Below, piece by piece: positions 49,050 through 60,369 of a DNA stretch of 64,000 bases; position 1 is the first letter of the stretch, and the number at the start of each line of letters is the position of its first letter. This stretch comes from Homalodisca vitripennis (Eukaryota; Arthropoda; Insecta; Hemiptera; Cicadellidae): positions 21,003,001-21,067,000 of the forward strand of contig NC_060211.1 of assembly GCF_021130785.1 (NCBI RefSeq), read 5' to 3'. The position numbers were made by a program, and so were the translations under genes. The notes beneath the pieces were generated by a model, which saw only the letters and a program-made list of their open reading frames with translations, was not told the DNA's origin and ran no database searches.

Positions 49050-50100
49050 TTTCTGTAGTATTATGATTAGGTAGTATTTTGTTGGTTTTATAAATTTTTC
49101 TTGTTTTCCTCTTAATCATTTTGTCTACAATTTGGGGTTGATATCCATTTTTTGACAGCTAGGTATTTTATTATTTTTATTTCTTTATTTTTATTTTCAT
49201 CACTCATTGGTATATTTAACATTCTGTTTACCATTGAGTGAAATGCTGCTAATTTGTATTTCCAAGGATGGTTAGAGGATGATGGTATTAGAAGATCTGT
49301 TTGGGTTGTTTTTCTATAAATTTCAAATGAGTGCTTTCCATTAAGATTAGAAATATTTATATCAAGAAATTTAATTTTGACTTTTTGGATTTCTTTAGAA
49401 AACTTAAATTGTTGGTGATATAGAATTGAGAAATGTTAAAAAGTGTTCTGCCTGGTTCTCATCTCCATTGAAAAGACATAATATATCATCCACATATCTA
49501 AACCAATAAATTATTTTGTCTTTAAATGGATTAGTGTCACTCATTATTTTGTTCTTTTCTAAATGTTGCATATATATATTTGCAAGAAGGCCTGAAAGAG
49601 GAGATCCCATTGCCAACCCATTCTTCTTGTTTGTAAAAGTCCTTATTGTATTGAAAATAATTTTGATTAACAGTTGCTTTTGTCAATGATAAGATATCGT
49701 CAATTTTATGCATATCTAGTTTACTGTATTTTTATTAGATTATCTTTTAGGATTTGAATTGTTTCTTGTTTTGGAAATGTTTGAGTACATGTTGTTAATA
49801 TCAAAAGAAATGAAGAAAGAGTTTAATGGAATTTGAATATCTCGAATTTGATTTGCCAGATTACTTGAATTTGATATACTGTAATTATTTTCAAAATGTA
49901 TGTGGGTTTTTATTTTGTTATTTAAAAATTTACATACCTTGTAAGTAGGAGAGTTACGAAAGTTTACTACTGGTCTAATTGGAATATCTGGTTTATGTGT
50001 CTTTGGTTGACCTTTTAGAGTAGGAGCTTTTGGATTTGTCATTTTTGAGTTGGTATTGTTCTGCTTTTGATAAACTTTTGCATTTACTTATTGTGGCATT
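49050..50100 (-). pseudogene. Penelope reverse transcriptase region, copy A
   Basis: Minus-strand pieces give KAPTLKGQPKTHKPDIPIRPV and NSFFISFDINNMYSNI (catalytic Asp in FDI), then MAMGSPLSGLLANIYM and WFRYVDDILCLFNG with the YVDD catalytic motif. The order and motifs are those of Penelope RT, related to telomerase RT. Frameshifts occur between pieces. Upstream, 50100-51000, is the remaining decayed N-terminal part. Confidence 0.85.
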
Positions 50101-51015
50101 TATAAGTTTTGTGTATTCTTGAGTTGGATCCTTTTTTAAATTTTTTTAATTTTGTTGCTGTCAATAAATGTTTCAACTTTTTCTTGACATGTTTGACTGT
50201 AGATAACTACTACAGTATTCCCTTTGTCAGCCTTTGATATTATACAATTATTTTCTTTTTAGTTTTCTTGATATGGATGTTACTAACTTCATATCATTGT
50301 GTTTGACGTTTTTATTGATTTTAGGATTTTGTACTTTTAAATTACTTTTGTTTAGTTCATGGATAAGATTGTATCGGAAAGGTTCTTCTTGGAGTTCTGT
50401 GTCTGTTTTCTTTATGGCTGTTTTTCTAAATTGATTAGATCATCTTTGATTGTTTGAATTTTATGGTCCAGATTTATATTATATTTGAGTGATTTGTCCA
50501 ATAGGGCCAACTCCTCAGCATTAAATTGGATAGATGATAAGTTTTTTATTCTAGGGTAGAAATCTTCATTATCATCAAATGTGTGAGTTTTTTGAATTAT
50601 TGTCTTCCTGTGAGTTAATCAATTTATTAATCTTATTAATATGAAACCTGTTTTTTCTTTAAAATAATAGGTTTGATCCCATTGCTGTGTATTAATATCA
50701 ATTTCTTCAATGGTCTCTTGGTGAAATGTTAATTTGATTTCTGTTCTAATATCTTCAATTTGATCTGACTATTATATTCATTTTTGCATATAAACTGTTA
50801 ATTTCTTCTTTTATCCATATTATTTTCCCTCTTTTTAATGCTTTTAGCGCAGCTCTTGATGTAGATTTAGTTTTTAATTGAACGTAATTTTGGAATAATA
50901 TTTTCACTCAGGCATAACTTATTAAACTGTATATATCTTCTCTTACCTTTGCCAACTTAAGTGAGAGGTATTTGTATTTGTGGACAATGGATTGGTTGTT
51001 AGTCATATTTGTTAT

Positions 51016-51700
51016 GTTATTTACTCCACTTATAGGGTTATCTATTTATATTAATGTAATGAAAATAACTAAAAAACCCTTTAAATTAAAACTTTTTATT
51101 ACATACACGTGTTTCGGTTTTTAACCATCTTCAGTGTACATTAACCTCTAAATAAATAAATAAATAATAAACAATTAGATATACACATGTGGACCTTTTT
51201 AAACATATGTTAAATTTAAATGACACAGTTGTAATTTTCTTATTAGTAATCTGTATTTAATATTTTAATTTTTTCAAAAATTGGATTTGTCTTATTTTTT
51301 CAGATTACTATTTAAAATGTTATGAGGATCTTTTATTATAATTTAGATAAATGTGTAATTCTTCTTTTGTGTTTAATTTCTCTCTCTTTTCCTTTCGATA
51401 TCTAAAATTTCCATGTTCTTTTCAATATTTGTGTAGTTATGGTCAGTCTCCCAATAGGTGGTTCAGCAAAATTTGATTTTATTGTAGACATGTTATTTGT
51501 TTTTTAAAGCTTGTATGTGTTCTTTAAACCTTTTATTAAAATTTCTTCCAGTTTGTCCAATATAATAGCTTTCACAGTCATTACAGTTAATTTTGTATAC
51601 TCCAGATTGTTTGTATAATTCCTGTTTGTCATCATTTTGGTTGACTTTGTTTTCAATAAGTTTAAATGTATTATTTCTTGTTTGGTGACTGATGGAGAAT
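51016..51700 (-). repeat. Penelope copy B, minus-strand half (GIY-YIG end)
   Basis: Near-identical repeat of 48284-48980. It ends abruptly at about 51700 after CTGATGGAGAAT, where the sequence switches to the opposite strand. A frame at 51504-51737 crosses this switch and is not a gene. Confidence 0.85.
51096..51141 (-). ncRNA. Hammerhead-like motif, copy B minus half
   Basis: Minus-strand TGTACACTGAAGATGG, AAAAACCGAAACACGTGTATG. Contains the TACA/TGTA helix I, GGTT/AACC helix II and ACAC/GTGT helix III options. The extra T after CTGAAGA is present as in the other copies. Confidence 0.42.
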
Positions 51701-51704
51701 TTAT

Positions 51705-53066
51705 TAAAAGCAAACTGTTAATCAAAATTATTTTCAATACAATATAAGACTTTTACAAACAAGAAGATGGGTTGGCAATGGGATCTCCTCTTTCAGGCCT
51801 TCTTTGCAAATATATATATGCAACATTTAGAAAAGAACAAAATAATGAGTGACACTAATCCATTTAAAGACAAAATAATTTATTGGTTTAGATATGTGGA
51901 TGATATATTATGTCTTTTCAATGGAGATGAGAACCAGGCAGAACACTATTTAAAAATTTCTCAATTCTATATCACCAACAATTAAGTTTTCTAAAGAAAT
52001 CCAAAAAGTCAAAATTAACTTTCTTGATATAAATATTTCTAATCTTAATGGAAAGCACTCATTTTGAAATTTTATAGAAAAAACAACCCAAACAGATCTT
52101 CTAATACCTCATCCTCTAACCATCCTTGGAAATACAAATTAGCAGCATTTCACTCAATGGTAAACAGAATGTTAAATATACCAATGAGTGATGAAAAATA
52201 AAAATAAAGAAAATAAAAAATAATAAAATACCTAGCTGTCAAAAAATGGATATCAACCCCAAATTGTAGACAAAAATGATTAAGAGGAAAACAAGAAAAA
52301 TTTATAAAACCAACAAAATACTACCCTAATCATAATACTACAGAAATTCAAAAATATATATGTGTACCATTCAATACTAAATTAAACAAAGCTGTTCGAA
52401 AAACCTTTCAAAATTCAAAATTCTCCATCAGTCACCAAACAAGAAATAATACATTTAAACTTATTGAAAACAAAGTCAAACCAAATGATGACAAACAGGA
52501 AATTATACAAACAATCTGGAGTATACAAAATTAACTGTAATGACTGTGAAAGCTATTATATTGGACAAACTGGAAGAAATTTTAATAAAAGGTTTAAAGA
52601 ACACATACAAGCTTTAAAAACAAATAACATGTCTACAATAAAATCAAATTTTGCTGAACACCTATTGGAGACTGACCATAACTACACAAATATTGAAAAG
52701 AACATGGAAATTTTAGATATCGAAAGGAAAGGAGAGAAATTAAACACAAAAGAAGAATTACACATTTATCTAAATTATAATAAAGATCCCTCATAACATT
52801 TTAAATAGTAATCTGAAAAATAAGACAAATCCAATTTTTGAAAAAATTAAAATATTAAATACAGATTACTAATAAGAAAATTACAACTGTGTCATTTAAA
52901 TTTAACATATGTTTAAAAAGGTCCACATGTGTATATCTAATTGTTTATTATTTATTTATTTATTTAGAGGTTAATGTACACTGAAGATGGTTAAAAACCG
53001 AAACACGTACGTATGTAATAAAAAGTTTTAATTTTAAAGGGTTTTAGTTATTTTCATTACATTAAT
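51705..53066 (+). pseudogene. Penelope copy B, plus-strand half: RT end and GIY-YIG
   Basis: Starts inside the RT (after the inversion point), with GLLANIYM-like sequence and WFRYVDDILCLFNG near 51890. It continues through a frameshifted linker to the endonuclease at 52464-52796: SGVYKINCNDCESYYIGQT carries the GVY and YIG signatures, followed by RNFNKRFKEH. The 3' end carries the GAAGATGG...GAAAC motif. It lacks the RT N-terminus. Confidence 0.87.
52971..53025 (+). ncRNA. Hammerhead-like motif of the Penelope terminal region
   Basis: The sequence reads TACA, CTGAAGA, T, GGTT-AAA-AACC, GAAA, then ACACGTACG-TATGTA. CTGAAGA fits the hammerhead core CUGANGA, GGTT/AACC fits helix II, GAAA follows, and TACA/TGTA can close helix I. 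An extra T between CTGAAGA and helix II departs from the standard core. Hammerhead motifs are known in Penelope-like elements. Related copies lie on the minus strand at about 48361-48412 and 51096-51141, where ACAC/GTGT can form helix III. Activity is not shown. Confidence 0.45.
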
Positions 53067-53558
53067 AAAAATTGTTTATTATACAAAAAACGCAAAATTA
53101 ATGATTTAAAATGTACACACAAATTTTACATTAAATTGTAAAATGATAAAACAAAAAATAAGTAAGAAGTGTTCAATATACACAAAATGGAAAAATTAAT
53201 GTTTTAAAAACTGACACTCAAATTGCATATTGAATTTATATTACAAAATTAAACTACAACACTAACAGAACGATCCAGCCACTGAGACGCTTAACTAGAA
53301 CTCAAAGGACGCTAACAGAAACACCTGGTCACTCGGACTTACAACTCGTCAACATTGGCTACCCAACCAATGAATAGCCTACTGAAAGAAAACAAACACT
53401 ACAAGTCTAGTCCAGTGTAAAACCCTAATTTAAAGATAATCCTTATATTGTAGCCATCTTCACCACATACCTCTATTGACCAAATCAGCTTCAACGAGGC
53501 TGATTTAAACCACTTAATCACAACTAAAGTCAAATTCATAAGCATTCATGAAATTTAC

Positions 53559-53796
53559 CATATTTTACGAAGTTCCTGAACAGGCAGTTTTGACTTCTCA
53601 AAGAACTGTCTTGCTGCTGGCCCAGGAAGTAAACTGTTGGGGTCGGGCTGAAGTGTACAAAACTGTGCACGATAGTACTCCAGCTGTTCTTCATTGATCG
53701 TCCACACTTCTTTTGGCACTTCTTCCTCTCCATCACTACTGTGTCGGTCTGATGACTCTTCTTCAGTCCCCAATAATTGTCTCTGTTCTTCTGAAA
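53559..53796 (-). CDS. Reps: Reps exon: first half of EH domain
   Basis: A 238-nt exon after TCTTTTGTAG. It reads VSEEQRQLLGTEEESSDRHS, an acidic run, then VWTINEEQLEYYRAQF, TLQPDPNSLLPGPAARQFF and EKSKLPVQELRKIW, the first helix-loop-helix of an EH domain. The Trp of KIW, which lines the NPF-binding pocket in EH domains, is split by the ATATG|GTAAAT donor. Entry in phase 1 completes a Val codon from the 57222 exon. Strong match to the second EH domain of REPS1. Confidence 0.95.
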
Positions 53797-56280
53797 CTAC
53801 AAAAGAAGAAAACCGTATGATAAGCCAGAAAGATTATTAAGAATTTGAAAGTGAAGGATGCAACAAATTATAACAACCGATGTATGACTGAAAATGAGAT
53901 GAACCATTCAATGCATTGCAACCAAATTCTATGTCCAAAAAATATATCACTGTGTAAGATTATAATATTAATTTTATGGAAACAAATCAAATAAATTTTT
54001 TAATAAGATATTATGGTTTGCTCGGTTTTTATTAGCTCTATTGATAATTTTTTGTTAATTAACAAGTTTATACATATTATACAAAGCACACATTAACATA
54101 TTTTGTCTCATAGAATCCAATCATACAACTATTGTGTGAGAATTGTGCAAAAAATTAACATTAAATTGACATTATGACACTTCTCTTGATTTAAAACATC
54201 ATAAAATAATATGTATAGCAGATCACCAGTGACAATTTTGAAATAATCAAGTGGTCATCAGCATTAAGCAATTACTGGTTTGTCAGATGATCCTTACATG
54301 TTCTTACTTTTTTATTTTTTTAAATAATGGAGTACTAAGCTTCTTGATTCCATAAAAATCATGGTAGATATATCTAAATATACTGCTCAATTTTAATTTT
54401 CTGGAAAACACCCAATTATGGTGTAGTTGCAGTTTTTATCAGTTAATTATATTCTTATTATCAAAATGATAACAAGACAATGTTTTGATAATAAAAAAAC
54501 CACATGCCCTCATTTATGTTTAGTAATAGATTAAATTATTTTATTTTCATTCATGTCTTGAATCCCTAATAAGAATATCATGAATTAATTATAAATTAAA
54601 TGTAACAAAGATAAATACAAGTACAACTGTATTACTGTCTCTTATTTCTGGTCACTAATGTATAATCATGGAATCGTACCACTCCATATCATTAATCGTT
54701 TTAGATAAATTACTAGCTTATAGAAAATATATTTTTGTTACTTTAAATGGTTGGAATAATGCTTATATTTTGAATGATCTGTGTGTAAATGATCAAGTAA
54801 TGTTTGCTTCTTGTCACTTCCTATCTATTTAAAAAAATCAGATCTAGTATTACAGTACATAGATCCTTCAATTTGACTTATTACAAGAACGGTTAAAAAA
54901 GAATGTATTTTACTCCAAAAGAGGTAAACTTCTTATTGTAAATGTCCAAATAATAGAAATGTACAGACTTTCCCTGATAAATTCTTTTAAAATTCAAAAT
55001 ATTATTAGTTGTTATTGGTAGTCAACGTAACTAGAGAGAGCTCTCATTTCTGGAGCCAGACAAAATATAAAACAAGCTCACTTTGTGATTCTGATTTTGC
55101 TCAGATCTATTGATCTCAGGTCTGAAGTGTAATTACAGTATAATATGTTCACATATATTTTTTACATAACTTAAGAAGACCTTCATGAAATGCAAAGAAT
55201 TTTTTTAATTTAAAAAGCACATTATCAAAATTATTTACTTTCTTAAAACCAGAGAATAATGCAAGTTAACACTCAATGCCTTCAATTTATATTATATTAT
55301 GTTATTGGGTTCTGTATAATGAAATAACTTGTATCAAAATTCTTTGACAGACTGTTATTTTCCAATCAATAATAATGCAGTTTATAAAATAGTTATTATT
55401 TTTTGCCCGTGAAACTATTTTACAATAAATCATTAAAACCAAAACAATCCTTAAAGTGATTTCTAAATACATTTTTATACAATCCAAGTAGTCAAACGTT
55501 CATATGATGACGTCAAATATTGTATAGTTTTTAGTACTTCTTATAAACAGCATTCTTGTAAATATAATTTTAGACAGTGAATTATAATTGTGTAAAAAAA
55601 TTATTAATTTGCCTCCAAGGTTTTTATAAATTAATTACTCCTTTTACTAAAACTTTGATCTCTTTTATAATTAACCAAAATTACACAGTAAAATTAAACT
55701 GATATATTAGTGTTGTAACCCTGCTGCCCGGAGGAGAATTTAGATGCTGCCTAGGAGATTGAACTGTAGCTACAACATTCACATTTAATCAAACTTTGGT
55801 TGCTCCACAGTGCTTAAAGATTGTGTCTAAAACATCATAGTGCACCTGATGAGACAATGAAAATACCTCTTCGCCTAGATTACTCTATATCTTGTAGTGT
55901 AGATGTCTGTGATGTTGAAACAATGTAGAGTTCATTTTGAGCTTCTTCATCACAGACTTCTTATCAAACATGGCCCCAAAATTTCAGGAGTAGTTTCTGA
56001 CAGCGTCAGATTCCAAAGACTGCACTAAGAAGAAGGTGAACTTGAGCTAAATTCAATACTCACATTGAATCAACCCTTCCCACCATAGCTACGTTATGTG
56101 TGGGAAACATACTGTGTCACTTAGTTTTTTTTGTAATTGGACAATTAATTAATAATGTGTAAGAAACAGTTGATTGCATCCATACTTTTTTCACACATAA
56201 TTTATTACTTAATACTTACTCCAATATATGTATTAAGGAGTAAAGAAAACATAAAATAATAAATGAGATTAGCTGTGGTG
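53797..56280 (-). other. Reps intron, no further feature
   Basis: AT-rich intron sequence up to the mariner. No exon or repeat recognised. The slightly GC-richer patch at 55725-56100 has no supported frame. Confidence 0.55.
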
Positions 56281-56287
56281 TGAACTA

Positions 56288-57200
56288 CGAAGTCTATCCA
56301 GAAAGTAGATTACGTTTTGCTCTGTAGCCACTATGGGTGGAACATACATTTTGATGTCAGGGCATTTCTCCATTCAGTGGCTATCCAGCCGTGCAATTAG
56401 ATTACTATTGCTCCTTGTTATTTTAAAATTTGGTGCAATTGAAAATCCCACAAATTGTGATAGTCGGTAATACAGTTTTTGTTGGCTAAGCTCAATAATC
56501 CAAATGAGATTTATCGCCCTGTACAGTTTATGGGAACGATGTGACTACTGAAGGTGGAGTGTGTCACCTTAGGTTTAAAAATGGCCAAACTAATGTGCAT
56601 GATGACGAATGTAGTGGAATGCCAAGCATTCTGACCAAAGAAATTGTCTCTAAAGTCAATGAGAAGATTAAAGAATACCATTTATTCACAAAAACAGAAC
56701 TCTCCCTAAGTTTTCCTCAAATTTCAAGGAATTCGGTACACCAAATTTTTAAGCTAGGTTACAATAAATTCTGTGCAAGATGGGTACCGAAAATCTGGAC
56801 AGAAACTCATAAAAATCAGCGTATGGCTGCTTCATAGACATTTTTGGACACTTACGAAAAAGATGGCGACTCACTTCTTGATTGAACAAGAGAGTTATTA
56901 CAGGAGACAAGACTTGGTTAAAACACGTGATTACGAAACCAAATTAAAGTCTATGGAGAGGGAACTTTGATGATGATGTAGAACTACAGGAGGGTGTAAT
57001 GTAACTACCTGGTTGAAATCTAAAGTGGCAGAATTGTATAACGCTGGAATTTCAAAACTAGTTCACCGCCTAAATTTGTATGATGACTATATTGAAAATA
57101 GTATTTTAGTGTCACTTTCAAATGAATATAATACACATATTTTCTTGTAATTTGTTTTTTTGTTTATTTAAAAACGTACTCACTTTCTGAATAGCCCTCG
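56288..57200 (+). mobile_element. Mariner element, internally shortened
   Basis: Inverted ends CGAAGTCTATCCAGAAAGTA (left) and CGAGGGCTATTCAGAAAGTG (right, reverse complement) are flanked by TA (56286-56287 and 57201-57202). At 913 bp it lacks roughly a third of a usual 1.3 kb mariner. The interior carries a broken transposase. Sits just beside the Reps 57222 exon. Confidence 0.9.
56541..56970 (+). pseudogene. Mariner transposase pseudogene
   Basis: The plus frame has GGVCHLRFKNGQTNVHDDE, RNSVHQIFKLGYNKFCARWVP and KIWTETHKNQRM, then after a stop FLDTYEKDGDSLLD and GDKTWLKH, the first catalytic Asp context (normally GDETW). The second and third catalytic Asp regions are deleted. Typical of irritans-type mariner. 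Confidence 0.85.
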
Positions 57201-57221
57201 TATTATTTTATTTAATCTTAC

Positions 57222-57418
57222 CGAGTCCTTGCCAATGGGATGGCCAGTTCTTCTCGTGGACACTGTTGGTAGGAGTGGGGGAATCACTGGCTGTACTAGA
57301 GGCTTCTGGAGAAGCAGTAGTTGCTTCACTGGACAGCTGAATCAAACCGTTTTCCCTTATGGGTTCTACAATCATGTTGTTTGATTCTGAGGTCATTGTA
57401 CAGAAACAACCATGTTAA
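57222..57418 (-). CDS. Reps: Reps exon: candidate N-terminal coding exon
   Basis: The exon follows acceptor CACATTTCAG and ends CTCG|GTAAGA in phase 1, matching the EH exon. From ATG 57396 it reads TSESNNMIVEPIRENG, LIQLSSEATTASPEASST, and KNWPSHWQGLG. In the main frame TAA stands just inside the acceptor, so if this acceptor is used 57396 must be the start. A 6-codon upstream ORF (ATG 57413) ends in a TGA that overlaps that ATG as ATGA. Alternatively, acceptor CCTCAG at 57387 would splice AA... in phase 1 to upstream coding exons, giving a longer two-EH form as in vertebrates. The untranslated part is 57397-57418. Confidence 0.78.
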
Positions 57419-57610
57419 CTGAAATGTGAAATCAATCTATTAGTAATTGTTAGTAACATTTTGTATAGTTTTAAAGTATATTTATGTTATATATAAGGTA
57501 GAAGTATGCCACACCACATGTTGTGTAACAGGATTCGCTGAGCTCGTGTGCAAAGTTTTAATTCTACAACTCATTTCATTCTTGAGATGTCCTGAAGACA
57601 AACAGACAGA

Positions 57611-59224
57611 GGTAATTCTAAGCAATATATGGGTCAACCTCGATTTTTCTCATATTACAATATAATGTTCTAATAGTCAATTAGAAAAGGAAATGACTAG
57701 AATTTCTTGCCGAAAGCGGGCAGGCATCGTGCGTTATCCTTTTTTTTTATTAAAAATTACTGATAAATTGTTATTACATATTACAATATAATGTAGGTAA
57801 TGTATGTAAAACAATTTTAAACACATAATTACATGCCGGAAAGCAAAGTAAAACCAACCAAAAACCAACAACTAACCTTAATAGTCGTCAACGTCGGAGT
57901 TGGAGTCTGGCTCAATGGGTTGTTGTTCACAACGGTCACCTTACGCTGTGACACCGTTGTAGACATGTGAAATTGCCCGAAAGACGTTGTGTACTCTAGT
58001 TTTATAATCTGAATATTTTCTTTTAAACATAAACTCAGCTAAATGTCCAACAAGATGATGTTTTCTGTTGCCGTACCTTGGGATATTGCCTCTAACTTCC
58101 CGCCACAAACGTGCTATGGTTTGGGTGTGTGCGCCGGTATCGGGATCAATGAAATTGTAACTGTGGTTAACAGTAAGATGTTGGTAATTGTTATATTGTA
58201 AACAATTATAGCTTTTCCAACAATCACTGATTACTGTTGTTACCGACAACACGTACTTTTGTATTATAGGTAACAACGTTTCTTGGCCGCGTGTTGGTAC
58301 AGGAAAGAAAAAAACAACGTTTTGTTTCACGCTCAATACTAGCGAAAACCCAATTCCCTTCAATAATACGGCCGCGATTATATTTACGTTTACCGATTTT
58401 TGCCTCGTCAATCTCTACTGTTTTGCCCACCCCTCCAATAGGTTCTGATTTTTTAACTAGAATAATCACACAAACTTCTCTGAGATAGCTACTCCAATCT
58501 ACTACAGCAACATGAGACAGGTCGAGTTCATGTCTTAGCAGGTCATGTCGTGGTGGTTTTAATAACACCCAATAAGCCACAAATCGGCACACTGTTTGCG
58601 TTGTGAGATTATGGTTTTCGAAAAAAGTTAATTTATACTAAGACACATACTTTTTGCACTGGACTTTCACTTTCTTCTGGTTACGATCAGTCTTTTTTAT
58701 CCTGTTCCAACAACTCGGACATGTTTTATTACGTGGTAAAACTCCGGGGTTGTACAAAAAATTTCTTAAAGTTAAAATATCCTCAGAACAAACTATAAAT
58801 GACGCTAACGTAAACTCGCACGAATTACACAAAAAAGGATTAACATCCGAATGGCTGCACATCACGATAGCAACTGATTAGGACCGGCCGCCAGTGACTG
58901 ATAACGCCGCACGGACTGAAATTAATTCAGTATATACCCAGATCACTCACGATGCCTGCCCGCTGTGCAGCGCTTTGCGCTGCTTGCTCTTTTAGAAAAA
59001 AAATTAACTTGAGTAGTTCCAAATTTGAAGCCCAGATCACGTCAGTGCCCCTGATCACTAATAGGTAATTCTAAGCAATATATGACCGTCTGGCGGTTGC
59101 CTGCTCCCTATAACTGCTTTCCGGCAAGAAATTCTAGTCATTTCCTTTTCTAATTGACTATTGGAAACATTATATTGTAATATGAGAAAAATCGAGGTTG
59201 ACCCATATATTGCTTAGAATTACC
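57611..59224 (-). mobile_element. Merlin DNA transposon with 8-bp target duplication
   Basis: Inverted ends of about 100 bp start GGTAATTCTAAGCAATATAT at 57611 and end with its complement at 59224. They differ at only a few positions, and a shorter extra copy of the terminus lies inside at 59069. CAGACAGA directly flanks both sides (57603-57610 and 59225-59232). Size 1614 bp. The transposase is of the IS1016/ISXO2-related DDE type that defines Merlin, and 8-9 bp duplications are normal for it. Confidence 0.95.
57941..58865 (-). pseudogene. Merlin (ISXO2-like DDE) transposase, broken
   Basis: From 58865 the minus strand reads MMCSHSDVNPFLCNSCEF and NKTCPSCWNR, an N-terminal zinc-ribbon-like part. 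After a stop/frame change come FVAYWVLLKPP and the core VEIDEAKIGKRKYNRG (first Asp). A second frame change near 58310, at a run of T on the minus strand, leads to VISDCWKSYNCL (second Asp) and DPDTGAHTQTIARLWREVRG, PRYGNRKHH. Family members have Glu in the IE..W position; here it is Ala, so the third catalytic acid seems lost. Only two reading breaks, so the copy is fairly young. Confidence 0.9.
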
Positions 59225-59812
59225 CAGACAGACATACAACAATACAAAAAAGAATCTTTTTTACACCATACCCCTGGCAAACAAAAGGAATATTATGTAA
59301 GCCTATTGAGGCAAACATAAAATTAATGACCAGAATGCCAAAATACGAGTTTCACTGTATTTATCTAGTAAAAGTATTGGTACTTTCATAATAAATAGAA
59401 AAAGCTAAAGTAAACATTTACGAGGCTGGCATGAACTGAGCTTGAATTTAGGTACTATCTCGAGGGATGTTTTCCTCTTTTCACCAGAAGTGCGGGGTAG
59501 CACCGAAGCCTGCACTGATGACCAGAGGAATTTCTGATCAGTACTTACCCAAACTCAGATCGTCCAACTTTTCCGATGTCAGATCACGTTAGATGATTAG
59601 TATGGTATGGATCTAATCTTATTCAAGGTATAGTTGGTTTTGTAATGTTTTGTAGTGTTAAATTTGAGTTTTTAAAATTATAATGTACAAGATTCTTCTT
59701 GTTTCTGTATTTTATTAAAACTTATTGTATACGATTTGTACATATCGAAGTAGGATAATACTCGTATATCGAATTGTCCAATAAAAACAACCGAATAATG
59801 AGTGTAGGCCTA

Positions 59813-60073
59813 ACAATAAAATTTATTCTAGGATGTATGTCCTAGTCACAGTTCCCTGTCAAACAAGGAGAGTAAATCTACAGATTTTGTTATTGTGCAG
59901 CTTCTTGATGAAGACAGTTTTATCAGCCATGTTTTTTTTAAATTGCAAGGAATTAAAGATAATTCATTCATTGCAGATGATCAAGACATCGATATCATGA
60001 CCCTATAGATACCAAATTTAAGCAACTGATCCAACTGTTAACCCTAAAAATTTATTTACAAATTCAGCATTTT
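59813..60073 (+). repeat. Direct repeat copy 1 within the element
   Basis: About 260 bp beginning near TTTATTCTAGGATGTATGTC; matches 60752-61021 with several small indels. It is a duplicated, more decayed copy of the C-terminal part of the element's ORF. Confidence 0.85.
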
Positions 60074-60369
60074 AATAGTCTCCCCCAATATTGTATGATG
60101 TTCTGAAATTTAGTTTTACGAAAATTATTACTAGGATGATTTTTTGTTACAAAGTCTTGTGATGGATGGCTTTTCTATAGAACTACTAGTCTAGATCTAT
60201 ATATTAAAATTCAGGAAAATAAAAACTTATAAAAATGTTCAGCAACTTAGTTGCTTGATAAATGTTTGTTCAATTTAAGTTATTTAAATTTTACTTATTT
60301 CTTGATTTATAGCTACTTCACCAACGCCGATGCTTATTAATTAGTATTTGATGATTTATTTTCTTCTAG

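Larger units (their letters stand above)
48284..53066. mobile_element. Penelope-like retroelement composite with 13-bp target duplication
   Basis: The block is bounded by direct 13-bp copies of AAAAATTGTTTAT (48271-48283 and 53067-53079). It consists of a long minus-strand copy (48284-51015) followed by a second copy (51016-53066) that is itself inverted in the middle, with a minus half to about 51700 and a plus half after it. Each outer end and the internal junction has the same terminal region (GTTATTTACTCCACTTATAG on the minus-strand copies). The encoded RT and GIY-YIG endonuclease are those of Penelope-like elements. Partial tandem and inverted copies are normal for this class. Confidence 0.92.
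40065..53558 (-). other. Reps intron of 13.5 kb with two large insertions
   Basis: This intron splits the EH domain. It holds the 7.4 kb long-TIR transposon (40535-47937) and the Penelope composite (48284-53066). Between them lies about 330 bp of AT-rich DNA with a hairpin around GAAACACCAAGTGTTTC. Confidence 0.75.
15271..57418 (-). other. Reps: Reps gene span (RalBP1-associated EH-domain protein)
   Basis: Eleven exons on the minus strand join in frame to encode one Reps-like protein. They run 57418-57222, 53796-53559, 40064-39857, 38737-38645, 30814-30664, 28718-28661, 20182-20061, 19158-19097, 18610-18466, 17910-17859 and 15397-15271. Every internal junction has GT and AG, and each donor phase matches the next acceptor phase, which strongly supports the model. 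From ATG 57396 to the stop the joined frame is 1431 nt, or 476 aa. Order of parts: acidic/Ser-Thr N-terminus, one EH domain (about 89-185), Ser/Pro linker, proline-rich region with an RSSSLDL block, FADF motif, C-terminal coiled coil. Human REPS proteins have two EH domains, bind NPF-motif endocytic proteins and use the C-terminus to bind RalBP1. The first EH domain is not seen here; it may lie beyond 64000 or be absent from this isoform. Introns 20183-28660 and 40065-53558 are full of transposons. Confidence 0.9.

Noticed and set aside
51504..51737. Minus-strand 77-codon protein
   Set aside because: It crosses the strand-switch junction of the Penelope composite.
58291..58881. Plus-strand frames over the Merlin
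   Set aside because: Antisense shadows of the Merlin transposase pseudogene.
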